Shown here piece after piece: positions 55,435-64,000 of a DNA stretch of 64,000 bases (position 1 is its first letter; every line of letters begins with the position of its first letter). The DNA is from Alphaproteobacteria bacterium (GTDB taxonomy: Bacteria; Pseudomonadota; Alphaproteobacteria; Micavibrionales; Micavibrionaceae). The position numbers and the translations under genes are program-made. Below the pieces are notes generated by a model. It was not told the origin of the DNA and did no database searches. It worked only from the letters and a program-made list of their open reading frames with translations. The DNA is taken from contig JAGRKE010000002.1 in assembly GCA_020442385.1 (NCBI GenBank), forward strand, positions 1-64,000, given 5' to 3'.

Positions 55435-56558
55435 TGCGTTTATTTCTTATTTTAGCCCTGTTTATGATCTGCGCCCTGCCCCATGAGGCTGTGGCCGAAA
55501 CGCCGCCGACACCGGAAAGCAAGCAAGAAAGCTTAGAGCACCGCGTAAAAGAAATCTCCGGCGAGTTGGATAAGACCAAGGACCGCTTGGTTAAAATCGG
55601 GCGCTCAATCCAGAATAACGAAAAAACCCTGCAAGAGCTGGAGGGCCGCATTCAGGAGCTTGAGACAAAGCGCGAAACCATTCACGCCGAATTGCAAGAG
55701 GATCAAAAATCTATCTCGCGTCTGGTTTTGGCGCTGCAACGTATTAAGCGCGTCCCGCCTGAGGCCCTTATCGCCAAACCTGATGCGCCGCTAAAGACCG
55801 CGCAAAGCGCCATGTTGATGAGCGATATCATCCCGACCCTGAACAAGCAGGCCGAGCGTTTAAAAACAAACCTGCAAAGCCTTGATGAAATCTCAACCGA
55901 GCTGGAAACCAAAAAACAGGCCGCGATCAAAAGCTCTGCGATGCTCAAGGAAGAAGAGGTCAAGCTCTCCGAACTGGTCGACAGACGTCAAAAACTCTAC
56001 GCCAAGACGGCAAGCGATCTTGAAGAGCAGCAAAAGCGTGCCCGTAAAATTTCACATCAGGCAAAGAACGTCCGCGATCTGGTTAAGCGCCTTGAAGACG
56101 ATAAGCAGCAATCAACCTCCGCCAGTCCAAGCACGCAGCAAGCAGTCCTAACCACCCCTATTCCCAAACCCGGCAAACCTCAATTGCCGCTCTCGGGCAT
56201 TATCCGCACTGGCTATAACCAGACCGATGCGTTCGGCGCCCCCAGCAAGGGGCTGGAAATTGAGGGGCGTGCAGGCGCGCTCATTGTTGTGCCAATGGGC
56301 GGAATCGTGCGCTTTGCCGGGCATTTCAAAAATTACGGCAATATGATCATTATCGAACATGAAAAAGGCTATCACAGTCTTATTGCAGGATTCGAAAAAC
56401 TTGATACAGTGGTGGGGCAAAGCGTTTCAACAGGTGAGCCTTTGGGCAAGCTTCACAACACCTCAAACGCATCCGGGAAAAATCCCACGCTGTATTATGA
56501 GTTACGATATAAAGGCGAGCCGATTAATCCCGCCAAGAAATTTTCCGGCTTAAGTTAA
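55434..56558 (+). CDS. EnvC-like murein hydrolase activator (degenerate LytM)
   Basis: 374 residues from the ATG at 55434 that overlaps the rlmH stop by one base. Signal peptide to AVA, a long coiled coil about 25-225, then an M23/LytM domain. The zinc ligands are lost: SKGLEIEGR replaces the HxG(I)D motif and LYYELR replaces the HxH-type motif. As in E. coli EnvC, this points to activation of amidases rather than catalysis. It precedes ctpA, the usual alphaproteobacterial order. Confidence 0.87.
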   Translation: MRLFLILALFMICALPHEAVAETPPTPESKQESLEHRVKEISGELDKTKDRLVKIGRSIQNNEKTLQELEGRIQELETKRETIHAELQEDQKSISRLVLALQRIKRVPPEALIAKPDAPLKTAQSAMLMSDIIPTLNKQAERLKTNLQSLDEISTELETKKQAAIKSSAMLKEEEVKLSELVDRRQKLYAKTASDLEEQQKRARKISHQAKNVRDLVKRLEDDKQQSTSASPSTQQAVLTTPIPKPGKPQLPLSGIIRTGYNQTDAFGAPSKGLEIEGRAGALIVVPMGGIVRFAGHFKNYGNMIIIEHEKGYHSLIAGFEKLDTVVGQSVSTGEPLGKLHNTSNASGKNPTLYYELRYKGEPINPAKKFSGLS

Positions 56559-56585
56559 GCCACAACATAAGGACTTTTTTAAACC

Positions 56586-57989
56586 ATGCGCACGTATCTG
56601 ATCGGATTTGTTTTAGCCTTCGCCCTTCTTGCTGGAGCCAGCACCCTTCACACGACCTACGCACAGGACGAAGGCCGCACAGCCGGAAGCGTTCCCTCAG
56701 ACGAAAACAACACAGAAACTTACCGCCAGCTCAATCTGTTTGGCGATGTGTTCGAACGTGTGCGCAGCCAGTATGTCGAAGAAACCGAGGATAAAGACCT
56801 GATCGAAAATGCCGTGAACGGCATGCTTACCAGCCTTGATCCACACTCCGCTTATTTAAATGAAGAACGTTTTCAGGAAATGCAGGTCAATACACGCGGT
56901 GAATTTGGCGGCCTTGGTATTGAAGTCACCATGGAAAACGGCTTTGTAAAGGTTGTCTCGCCGATTGATGACACCCCCGCTTTCCGCGCGGGCGTTAAGG
57001 CCGGTGATTACATCACCCATATCGATGGGGAATCTGTTCTGGGCCTCGGCTTGAATGAGGCGGTCGATAAAATGCGCGGCAAGGTCGGCACAGACATCAA
57101 CCTCACCATCAGCCGTGAAGAGGCTGATGGCCCGCTGGATCTGACCATCACGCGCGACATCATCAAAATCCGTTCTGTGCGCAGTCGCGTTGAAGGCAAT
57201 GTCGGCTACATCCGTATCACCACCTTCAACCAGAACACAGAGCCCGGCTTGAAAGAGGCTATTAAAGACATCAATGAAGAGCTTGGAAACAAAATCACAG
57301 GATACGTTCTTGACCTTCGCAATAATCCCGGCGGCCTGCTGGATCAGGCGATTGCCGTTTCTGATGCGTTTTTGGATAAAGGGGAAATCGTTTCCACGCG
57401 CGGACGCAACGAAGAAGATACCAAGCGTGATAACGCTACGCCGGGCGATATGGCCAACGGTTTACCGATCGTGGTTTTGATTAATGGTGGCTCGGCCTCG
57501 GCTTCTGAGATTGTATCGGGCGCGCTGCAAGATCATAAGCGCGCGATCCTGCTCGGTACAGATTCCTTTGGTAAGGGCTCGGTTCAAACCGTTATTCCCC
57601 TGCCCGGCCATGGCGCGATGCGCTTAACCACCGCGCGTTATTACACACCTTCCGGACGCTCCATTCAGGCTAAAGGCATTACACCCGATATTTATGTAGA
57701 GCCCGCCAAAGTGGAATCCTTTGCTGTGAACCGCATTAAGGAATCCGATCTGCGCGGCGCGCTTGCAAACCCGGATGGAGACGATAAGAAAGCACCCGCC
57801 AACGACAATGATGAAGATGGCGAAAATACGGACGAAGAGGTTTATGATTACCAACTCGAGCGCGCTCTCGATTTGATCAACGGCCTGTCTCTGTATGAAC
57901 AGGGTCTAAAACAATCAGGCGTTATGGCACCAGAACCTGCGGCAGAGAGCACCGAAACAACGGAAGATGCAACCGGTACACGCGAATAA
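56586..57989 (+). CDS. ctpA: Carboxy-terminal processing protease CtpA (S41)
   Basis: Periplasmic serine protease, 467 residues. Signal peptide (IGFVLAFALLAGASTLHTTYA), PDZ domain about 95-180 (GGLGIEVTMENGFVKVVSP), and the S41 core with nucleophile Ser in GGSASASEIVSGAL near 305 and catalytic Lys in SFGKGSVQT near 330. The C-terminal tail is acidic and low in complexity. It cleaves unfolded or C-terminally tagged envelope proteins. Lies between an EnvC-like activator and a deacetylase-like gene. Confidence 0.94.
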   Translation: MRTYLIGFVLAFALLAGASTLHTTYAQDEGRTAGSVPSDENNTETYRQLNLFGDVFERVRSQYVEETEDKDLIENAVNGMLTSLDPHSAYLNEERFQEMQVNTRGEFGGLGIEVTMENGFVKVVSPIDDTPAFRAGVKAGDYITHIDGESVLGLGLNEAVDKMRGKVGTDINLTISREEADGPLDLTITRDIIKIRSVRSRVEGNVGYIRITTFNQNTEPGLKEAIKDINEELGNKITGYVLDLRNNPGGLLDQAIAVSDAFLDKGEIVSTRGRNEEDTKRDNATPGDMANGLPIVVLINGGSASASEIVSGALQDHKRAILLGTDSFGKGSVQTVIPLPGHGAMRLTTARYYTPSGRSIQAKGITPDIYVEPAKVESFAVNRIKESDLRGALANPDGDDKKAPANDNDEDGENTDEEVYDYQLERALDLINGLSLYEQGLKQSGVMAPEPAAESTETTEDATGTRE

Positions 57990-59048
57990 ATGACAACAGC
58001 ATTGAAACAATATTTTCATCCTAAATCCTTCGCCCTTGGGCTTGGCGCTGTCTTTGCTGTTTATTTATTGCTCTTTATCTATCTCGCTTTCACGGCCTCT
58101 AGCACGCTTGAAAAGCTAGAAAGTAAATTAGCGCAAGATGGCGCAGTTATACAAAGAGGCTATGCCAATTACGATCAGGTCGTGCATACTGAGCACCGCC
58201 CTTCTCAGCACCAAGAAGCCGTCGATCTGGAAACACTCAACACCAAAAGAAGTGGTGACGCGCTCGTCCCTGCGCCTGTTGACGGTCTGTACGAACATGC
58301 AAACGCTGGCCTGCTGCCTAAAATTGCAGATAGCGGCGCCACGCCCTTTAATGTCTATAAGAAGCCCTTCGCCCTGCCCGGCAAACCCATCATTGCACTG
58401 GTTATCAATGATTACGGTCTCTCAGCCTCTAATTCAGCAGAAGTGCTCAAAGAGCTTCCGGCTGAGGTTACTTTGATGCTCTCCCCCTACACGGATGATC
58501 CGGAGGGTTGGCAGAAGCGCGCCCGCGAAAACGGGCACGAATTTTGGATACAAACCCCAATCGCCGGCGATGATTTCCCTATCGCTGATCCGGGCACGCA
58601 AGCTTTATTTTATAATGCCAGCCTGAAACAAAATAGCGACCGGCTGGAATGGATTATGGCCCGCACAACCGGCTATGCCGGATTGGCGGCTGCGACAGAT
58701 ACGATGAGCGTTACAAGTCCTGCGCTCATAAATTCTATTCTCAGTGATGTTAAAAAGCGCGGCCTTGGATTTTTCGAACTCAACCCTGATGCGCCCGATA
58801 TCACGAGACGTTTTGCAGAGCGGGAAAGCCTACCCTTCATCCGTAATCTAAGTTTTGCGCACAACACCTCTCTTAAAGAGCTGGAGAAAACGGCAAGAGA
58901 AACCGGCTTTGTTGTCGCCGTTGTTGAGCCCTATCCCAATACAATCAATAGCTTGCGTATCTGGACCAATACGCTGGAGGCCAAAGGCTTTGGTCTCGCA
59001 CCACTCTCGGCTATTCCAAAACTCAATCCTTTCATCGAGCAAGAATAA
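57990..59048 (+). CDS. Divergent polysaccharide deacetylase family protein
   Basis: 352 residues. One N-terminal membrane helix (ALGLGAVFAVYLLLFIYLAF), then a NodB-like barrel: ALVINDYGLSASNSAEVL near 135, VTLMLSPYTDDPEGW, EFWIQTPI, and a C-terminal AVVEPYPNTINSLRIW. The first metal-binding Asp pair of true deacetylases is reduced to ND, as in the divergent YibQ-like group whose activity is unknown. It starts directly after the ctpA stop and overlaps rppH by one base. Confidence 0.83.
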   Translation: MTTALKQYFHPKSFALGLGAVFAVYLLLFIYLAFTASSTLEKLESKLAQDGAVIQRGYANYDQVVHTEHRPSQHQEAVDLETLNTKRSGDALVPAPVDGLYEHANAGLLPKIADSGATPFNVYKKPFALPGKPIIALVINDYGLSASNSAEVLKELPAEVTLMLSPYTDDPEGWQKRARENGHEFWIQTPIAGDDFPIADPGTQALFYNASLKQNSDRLEWIMARTTGYAGLAAATDTMSVTSPALINSILSDVKKRGLGFFELNPDAPDITRRFAERESLPFIRNLSFAHNTSLKELEKTARETGFVVAVVEPYPNTINSLRIWTNTLEAKGFGLAPLSAIPKLNPFIEQE

Positions 59049-59524
59049 TGGACGATTTATCCCATCTACCCTACCGCCCTTGCGTCGGTGTTGCGCTGTT
59101 CAATAATGACGGGCTGGTCTTTGTTGGTGAGCGCATTGATTCCCCCGGCGCATGGCAAATGCCGCAAGGTGGAATCGATGCGGGCGAAGATATCAAGGCC
59201 GCCGCCTTTCGCGAGCTGAAAGAGGAAATCGGCACCGACAAGGCCGAGATTATCCGCATTGCCGAACGCGCGCTGCGCTATGATATTCCGCATGAGTTCG
59301 GGCCGGAAGGCCGTAATTTATGGGGTGGAAAATATCGCGGCCAAGAACAAACATGGATCGCCATGCGTTTTACAGGCGAAGAGAGCGATATTCGGCTGGA
59401 TGCGGATGAGCGTCCTGAGTTTTCAAAATGGCAGTGGGTCGCGCTCGAAAAGACAATCGATTTAATCGTGCCCTTTAAGCGCGACGTTTATGCCCAGCTG
59501 ATTGAACTTTTTAAGGATTTATAG
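59048..59524 (+). CDS. rppH: RNA pyrophosphohydrolase RppH
   Basis: Nudix hydrolase that removes pyrophosphate from 5'-triphosphorylated mRNA and thereby starts decay. 158 residues; the N-terminus [21 protein letters not shown] and the Nudix box [20 protein letters not shown](IG) near 39-60 match RppH/NudH. It overlaps the upstream gene by one base and the convergent tolB by 14 bp. Confidence 0.95.
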   Translation: MDDLSHLPYRPCVGVALFNNDGLVFVGERIDSPGAWQMPQGGIDAGEDIKAAAFRELKEEIGTDKAEIIRIAERALRYDIPHEFGPEGRNLWGGKYRGQEQTWIAMRFTGEESDIRLDADERPEFSKWQWVALEKTIDLIVPFKRDVYAQLIELFKDL

Positions 59525-60833
59525 GTGACCACGCCGGATCAGAGCCATCACGCGGCGTGCGCAGCCAGCGCTCATTATAGCCGGTAATATCAATTGTGTA
59601 GATTTTCGCTTCGCGCTGCGTTCCGCCGGCCCCAACGGCGCGCTCTTTAAAATAGGATAGAACGCGGCCATTGGGCGACCATGTAGGTCCTTCCACGTGA
59701 TAGGCATTGGTAATTAAACGCTCACCCGAACCATCTGGACGAATCACGCCAATATAAAACTTACCCTGGTACATACGGGTAAAGGCGATTAAATCGCCGC
59801 GCGGTGACCAGACAGGGTTGGCGTAGCGGCCTTTTCCGAAGGTAATACGCTGTACATTTCCGCCGCTGGAATTCATTGTATAGAGCTGCTGCGAACCGCC
59901 GCGATCCGATTCAAACACAATCTGTCGTCCGTCAGGCGAATAAGACGGCGCGGTATCAATCGCAGAATTATCGGTAATGCGCGTCTTGCGTTTGCTGGCT
60001 AAATCCAGCTCGTAAATATCGGTATTGCCGTTTGTTGCCTGACTCATAATCACTTTGCGTCCATCGGGCGAGAAGCGCGGCGCAAAGGTCATTCCTGGAA
60101 AATCCCCCAGCAATTCATGGCGGCCTGTGCTGATATCATAGAGATACACACGCGGACCGCGATTACCGAAAGACATATAAGTGATTTTCTGCTCAGTCGG
60201 TGAAAAACGCGGCGTAAGCACAAGATCGCGTCCGTCCGTTAGATATTTATGGTTCTGACCATCCTGATCCATGATCGCCAAACGCTTCACACGGCGCTGC
60301 GGCGGGCCTGTCTCAGAGACATAAACAATACGAGAGTCGAAATAGCCCTCTTCCCCCGTCAGACGCTTATAAATCTCATCTGAAATAATATGGGCGATGC
60401 GGCGCCAATTTTCCGGCGTAGTGGTATAGGCTGTTCCTACCAATTGCTTTTCAGAAAGAACATCCCACAAATGAAACTCAACGCGCGTACGACCATCGGC
60501 GGCCTTTGTCGCCGTTCCTGTTACAAGCGCCTGCGTGCCCGTAGCGCGCCATTCGGAAAAGCGCACGCCATCGGCCGCAATTGAATCCGGCCCCTGCACA
60601 AAGGCACTCGCGTTAATCGGTTTAAACAAACCCGAATTCTCAAGGTTGCTAGCAATCACCCCAACCATATCGCGTCCGAGCGATCCGAGCGAAGGATCAT
60701 CACCGTAAAACGGGCTGATCGCGATCGGCAGCGGCTCGACCACACCGCGCGTCAAATCAATGCGAATTTCCGCGCGTGCGCTCAAAGGCAAGATAAGAAA
60801 AAGAAAGGCGAGAAGAACAATATTTTTTATCAT
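59511..60833 (-). CDS. tolB: Tol-Pal system protein TolB
   Basis: Periplasmic beta-propeller that links Pal and TolA during envelope constriction. 440 residues from the ATG at 60833, preceded by GGAG; signal peptide ends SARA. N-terminal domain about 22-165, then WD40-like TolB repeats, each with the pattern [50 protein letters not shown]. Last gene of this tol run; no pal follows, and the next gene is convergent rppH. Confidence 0.95.
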   Translation of the reverse strand: MIKNIVLLAFLFLILPLSARAEIRIDLTRGVVEPLPIAISPFYGDDPSLGSLGRDMVGVIASNLENSGLFKPINASAFVQGPDSIAADGVRFSEWRATGTQALVTGTATKAADGRTRVEFHLWDVLSEKQLVGTAYTTTPENWRRIAHIISDEIYKRLTGEEGYFDSRIVYVSETGPPQRRVKRLAIMDQDGQNHKYLTDGRDLVLTPRFSPTEQKITYMSFGNRGPRVYLYDISTGRHELLGDFPGMTFAPRFSPDGRKVIMSQATNGNTDIYELDLASKRKTRITDNSAIDTAPSYSPDGRQIVFESDRGGSQQLYTMNSSGGNVQRITFGKGRYANPVWSPRGDLIAFTRMYQGKFYIGVIRPDGSGERLITNAYHVEGPTWSPNGRVLSYFKERAVGAGGTQREAKIYTIDITGYNERWLRTPRDGSDPAWSPINP

Positions 60834-60851
60834 CGGGGGCTCCATGGTCCT

Positions 60852-61742
60852 TTATAGCATTTCGCGGGGGTCAAAATTAACCACAATCGTTTTCCATTGA
60901 TTATATTTCTCAGCAGGCAATTTCAAAGGCTGACACCTTGGGTTTCGCAACGCCCGAACGGCTGCATCCGCCGCGGCCCTGAAATGGCTGTCCCGATTAT
61001 AGCGGGATTGATTAAGAATAGAAGCGTTTTGCACGGTGCCATCCGGGTTCATATTCACCCGCACCTCAACGGTCAGCTCTTCCGCATATTTCGCGCCCGC
61101 AGGCACGTTCCAGCACGGCGCAATTTGCTGGCGCAGCGCGTCAAGCTCGCTAATTGTCATTTGATCGCCCAACGTTGCAATCTGTGTTAATTCTCCGCCT
61201 TTGGAATCACTCTCGGCGTTTTCTTCCGCCGTGCTTTTCTTTTCCTCCGGCGTCAGATTTTTCAACAGATTCGCAAATTGATCTTCCTGCGTCTTCTTCG
61301 GCTCAGGCGGTTTGGGTTTGGCCTTTGGCTTTTCAGGGACGGGCTTTGGTTTTTCCTCTGCCACTTTCTTTTCCGGCTCAGGCTTTGGCGGCGGCGGGAC
61401 CTCCTCCAACTCCTCAATATCCGGCGGCTTCGGTGTGACAAGATCGGGTGGCATTTCCGCCGTCATTTGATCAGGCGTATCTTTTTTCTCCGGCGGCGGC
61501 TCTGGTTTTTCTTCGACCTTTTGCGGCGGCGCGGGCTTGTTAGTTTGAGAAATATCTGAAACATCGACGATTTCGATATTGATCGGCGGGCTGATATTAT
61601 CCAAAGCATCCTTGGCCATAAAAGGCATGCCGACAGCCGCAAAAACAAACACCACAATATGAAACACGGTCGATTTTATAATCGGACCTGCGAGCGGGTC
61701 ATCAAGCTTTGGGAGTTGATCATGGCGAAGGGCTGCGTTCAT
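60852..61742 (-). CDS. tolA: TolA-like energy transducer
   Basis: 296 residues: one N-terminal membrane helix near 25-42 (STVFHIVVFVFAAVGMPFM), a long Pro/Lys/Glu-rich spanning region about 65-165, and a C-terminal TonB/TolA-like domain (DALRQQIAPCWNVPAGAKYAEEL), with the Cys of WxxP-type family members. It spans the periplasm from TolQR to TolB/Pal. 18 bp before tolB. Confidence 0.85.
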   Translation of the reverse strand: MNAALRHDQLPKLDDPLAGPIIKSTVFHIVVFVFAAVGMPFMAKDALDNISPPINIEIVDVSDISQTNKPAPPQKVEEKPEPPPEKKDTPDQMTAEMPPDLVTPKPPDIEELEEVPPPPKPEPEKKVAEEKPKPVPEKPKAKPKPPEPKKTQEDQFANLLKNLTPEEKKSTAEENAESDSKGGELTQIATLGDQMTISELDALRQQIAPCWNVPAGAKYAEELTVEVRVNMNPDGTVQNASILNQSRYNRDSHFRAAADAAVRALRNPRCQPLKLPAEKYNQWKTIVVNFDPREML

Positions 61743-61751
61743 TCCCGCCCC

Positions 61752-62192
61752 CTATTTCGATTCCGATATCAGGGCGACCTTGTTAAACCCGGCGCCGTTA
61801 ATATCGCCGATAATCTGCATAACCTTGCCGTAGGATAGCGAGCGGTCACCGCGAATATAAATCCGGCGCTCGCTGTTGGTTTCGGTCATGGCGCGCAAAA
61901 GATTGATCAGATTGCCGTCTTTCACTTCGGTCTCACCGATGAAAATTTTATCGTCCTTTGTGACGGTGACCTCAATCGGGCGGTTATCTTCGTCATGAAT
62001 CGCCTTGGCTTTTGAATTGGGCAGATCAACCGGCACGCCCGCAGTTAAAAGCGGCGCGGCCACCATAAATACGATTAAGAGTACCAGCATGACATCAACG
62101 AGCGGCGTAACATTGATTTCCGCCATCGGACGGTATGTTCCGCCCGTGCGCCGTCCGCGTGATCTGGTTTTTGTCGTCAGGGTTGAGCCCAT
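61752..62192 (-). CDS. tolR: TolR (ExbD family)
   Basis: 146 residues: basic N-terminus (RSRGRRTGGTYRP), a single membrane helix holding the conserved Asp in VTPLVDVMLVLLIVFMVAAP near 28-47, and a periplasmic domain ending KVALISE. With TolQ it converts proton motive force for TolA. It lies 9 bp from tolQ and from tolA. Confidence 0.95.
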   Translation of the reverse strand: MGSTLTTKTRSRGRRTGGTYRPMAEINVTPLVDVMLVLLIVFMVAAPLLTAGVPVDLPNSKAKAIHDEDNRPIEVTVTKDDKIFIGETEVKDGNLINLLRAMTETNSERRIYIRGDRSLSYGKVMQIIGDINGAGFNKVALISESK

Positions 62193-62201
62193 GTGGTTTT
62201 C

Positions 62202-62942
62202 CTATTGCGTATCCAGATGACGGGACAGGATGGCGACAAACTCATCCGAGAAGGCCTCCAAACGATCGGCATAGCGGTTAAGCTCCGTTGAAAAAACGTT
62301 ATAGGCGATCGAGGCTGGAATCGCCGCGACAAGGCCAAGCGCGGTCGCAAAGAGCGCCTCTGCAATACCCGGCGCAACCACAGCCAAGGAGGTGTTGTTC
62401 GTCGCCGCAATCGCCGAGAAGCTGTTCATGATACCCCAGACCGTACCAAACAGGCCGATAAAAGGCGCGGTCGAGCCGACGCTGGCGAGGAACGTCATGC
62501 CGCGCTCAAGCATATTCATCTCACGCCCGATCATCACACTCATTGCGCGTTCAACACGTTGGCGCAGAGAGGCTTGCAAGCTTTCGCGCGCGGGAATACC
62601 GCCTGCCACGCCGGCCTGCCATTCTTCCATCCCGGCGGAAAAGGTGCTGAGGATTGGGTCGTGCTTGGAATTTTTCACACGCTGGTAAATTTTATCGAGC
62701 GGCTCGCCCGACCAGAAAGAATCTTCAAAGACGTTGGCTTTTTTATTGAGCTTTTTAAGCGTGCTGCGCTTGCCGAAAATAATCGACCAGCTCCATACCG
62801 AAGCCATAACCAGCAAGATCATCACAATCTTCACAATCATATCAGCCTGAATAAACAAGCCCCACATACTCATATCATGGGCATAAGACCCCAAATCGGT
62901 GCTTACAACATCGGCAACAGGCGCGGCAGAATTGGCCATCAA
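62202..62942 (-). CDS. tolQ: TolQ (ExbB/MotA family proton channel)
   Basis: 246 residues with a first membrane helix near 33-53 (ADMIVKIVMILLVMASVWSW) and two later ones in the MotA/ExbB region (LASVGSTAPFIGLFGTVWGIM and LFATALGLVAAIPASIAYN), the family's diagnostic blocks. It overlaps the ybgC stop by 4 bp (ATGA). Confidence 0.96.
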   Translation of the reverse strand: MMANSAAPVADVVSTDLGSYAHDMSMWGLFIQADMIVKIVMILLVMASVWSWSIIFGKRSTLKKLNKKANVFEDSFWSGEPLDKIYQRVKNSKHDPILSTFSAGMEEWQAGVAGGIPARESLQASLRQRVERAMSVMIGREMNMLERGMTFLASVGSTAPFIGLFGTVWGIMNSFSAIAATNNTSLAVVAPGIAEALFATALGLVAAIPASIAYNVFSTELNRYADRLEAFSDEFVAILSRHLDTQ

Positions 62943-63352
62943 GTCATCCTTTCAAGATACGGGTCAAACGCGGTGCGTAATTCATCGGGCAATCGTACAG
63001 GTTTTACACTCTGTATATCAACACATACGACGGTTATGAGGATTTTACACAGAATCTGCCCTGATTTTTCTACAATTTGTGTCATTTTGAAACTGGTATT
63101 TTTTATGTCAGCAATAGAGGTCACAACCTCCAAAGAATCATCAAGGCGGCCGGGTGAGATATATTCAACATCCGCATGTTTTATTACGAACATCAGGCCG
63201 AAATCCTTCGCAATTTTTGTGACTTGATAGCCAAGGTCACGCAGCATCTCGCAGCGCGCCCGTTCACAGAAATTCAGAAAGTTCGAGTGGTAGACAATGC
63301 CGCCCGCGTCCGTGTCTTCGTAATAAACACGTATTGGAAATTTATGCTTCAT
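62939..63352 (-). CDS. ybgC: Tol-Pal-associated acyl-CoA thioesterase YbgC
   Basis: Hot-dog-fold acyl-CoA thioesterase, about 137 residues; the N-terminal VYYEDTDAGGIVYHSNFLNFCERAR includes the catalytic Asp and the 4-hydroxybenzoyl-CoA-thioesterase signature. The ATG at 63352 follows the ruvB stop by 2 bp; a TTG at 63358 that overlaps this stop is the alternative. First of the tol operon, as in most proteobacteria. Confidence 0.93.
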   Translation of the reverse strand: MKHKFPIRVYYEDTDAGGIVYHSNFLNFCERARCEMLRDLGYQVTKIAKDFGLMFVIKHADVEYISPGRLDDSLEVVTSIADIKNTSFKMTQIVEKSGQILCKILITVVCVDIQSVKPVRLPDELRTAFDPYLERMT

Positions 63353-63354
63353 GC

Positions 63355-64000
63355 TCAATCAAGTAGGTCAGGTTGCGTCGTTTTGGAAGGCCTTAGCCCT
63401 AAATATTCAAATCCCCTTGCGGAGAGAGCCCGCCCGCGCGGCGTGCGCTGCACGAGCCCTTGCTGAATCAAATAGGGCTCAATCACATCTTCGATCATAT
63501 CGCGTTGTTCAGATAACGCAGCCGCCAATGTTTCTACACCCACAGGCCCGCCGCCGTAATTCTCGGCAATACAGGAGAGGTAGCGCCGGTCCATGGAATC
63601 TAGCCCCGCCCCATCGACATCCAGACGCTGCAGCGCGTTATCGACATGGGCTTTATCAATAGAGACTGTGCCATCAGCCTGCGCAAAGTCGCGTACGCGG
63701 CGGGTTAAGCGCCCGGCAATGCGCGGCGTGCCGCGGCTGCGGCGGGCAATTTCAAGCGCGCCGCATTCACTGAGCGGCATATTAAGAAGCCGCGCCGAGC
63801 GTTTCACAACGTGGGTCAGCTCCTCCGCGCTGTAAAATTCAAGACGCAGCGGAATGCCGAAACGATCACGCAGCGGATTGGTCAGCAGGCCCGAGCGGGT
63901 CGTTGCGCCGACCAAGGTAAAGGGCACAAGATCAATTTGCACAGAGCGCGCGGCCGGCCCCTCCCCGATAATCAGATCAAGCTTGCCGTCCTCCATCGCC
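63355..64000 (-). CDS. ruvB: Holliday junction helicase RuvB (5' end outside window)
   Basis: C-terminal two thirds of the branch-migration motor. The visible residues start at the [12 protein letters not shown] segment; sensor I is [18 protein letters not shown] (with the arginine-finger region), followed by the lid domain and the winged-helix DNA-binding domain ([30 protein letters not shown] and RTPRGR). The reading frame is open to the window edge. ruvB-ybgC-tolQRAB is typical in alphaproteobacteria. Confidence 0.96.
   Translation of the reverse strand, partial: AMEDGKLDLIIGEGPAARSVQIDLVPFTLVGATTRSGLLTNPLRDRFGIPLRLEFYSAEELTHVVKRSARLLNMPLSECGALEIARRSRGTPRIAGRLTRRVRDFAQADGTVSIDKAHVDNALQRLDVDGAGLDSMDRRYLSCIAENYGGGPVGVETLAAALSEQRDMIEDVIEPYLIQQGLVQRTPRGRALSARGFEYLGLRPSKTTQPDLLD

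Overview
The window is one continuous, densely coded stretch of bacterial chromosome with moderate GC (about half by eye). It most likely comes from an alphaproteobacterium. The evidence is mainly gene order: ntrYX-trkA-hfq-hflX-mazG, tmk-holB-metG-tatD-MBL, a CcrM-type methylase, mutY-DUF721 (DciA)-dsbA-smc, an F0 ATP synthase operon with separate b' and b and no F1 genes, nadD-rsfS-rlmH-envC-ctpA-rppH, and ruvB-ybgC-tolQRAB. I cannot fix the order; a Micavibrio- or Rhodospirillales-like lineage is only a guess. I see no insertion sequence, prophage, CRISPR array or rRNA. No stretch longer than about 300 bases lacks a gene.

Layout. 1-8.0 kb (+): NtrY/NtrX two-component system, TrkA, MurI, a HAD phosphatase, Hfq, HflX and an inositol-monophosphatase relative; MazG and a small secreted protein follow. 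9.4-18.1 kb (-): one long run from a K+ channel through cell-wall enzymes (MltB, RlpA, DacA type) to Tmk, HolB, MetG, TatD and an MBL hydrolase. A tRNA-Ser(UGA) and an orphan sensor kinase with a FixL-like PAS domain follow. 19.6-31.8 kb: a surface-polysaccharide locus on both strands, with four glycosyltransferases, two sulfotransferases, three methyltransferase-like proteins, a Wzx-type flippase and the GDP-mannose/GDP-L-fucose genes manC-gmd-fcl; a sulfated, fucosylated surface glycan is the natural reading. 31.9-40.6 kb: ZIP transporter, a PAS protein, L21-L27-Obg, GNAT, PepN, an Na+/solute symporter and RNase HII. 40.6-47.4 kb: CcrM, a secreted unknown, MutY, DciA-like, EF-P, SuhB, an OmpA-domain protein and DsbA. 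47.4-54.3 kb: SMC, F0 ATP synthase and NadD. 54.3-59.5 kb: an unusual leader, then RsfS, RlmH, EnvC-like, CtpA, a divergent polysaccharide deacetylase and RppH. 59.5-64 kb (-): RuvB (partial), YbgC, TolQ, TolR, TolA and TolB.

Most striking observations. (1) rsfS seems to start at an ATT codon behind a near-perfect Shine-Dalgarno. Ahead of it lies a leader with a strong sigma70-like promoter, two overlapping tiny ORFs and a Rho-independent terminator lying inside the second ORF, which is the architecture of a translation-controlled attenuator. (2) The 124 bp ahead of ccrM hold eight GANTC sites, the target of CcrM itself, suggesting methylation feedback. (3) The orphan kinase keeps both the heme-ligand His and the distal Arg of FixL at the correct 20-residue spacing. 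(4) Two copies of a REP-like palindromic element occur. (5) The tol operon has no pal gene directly after tolB.
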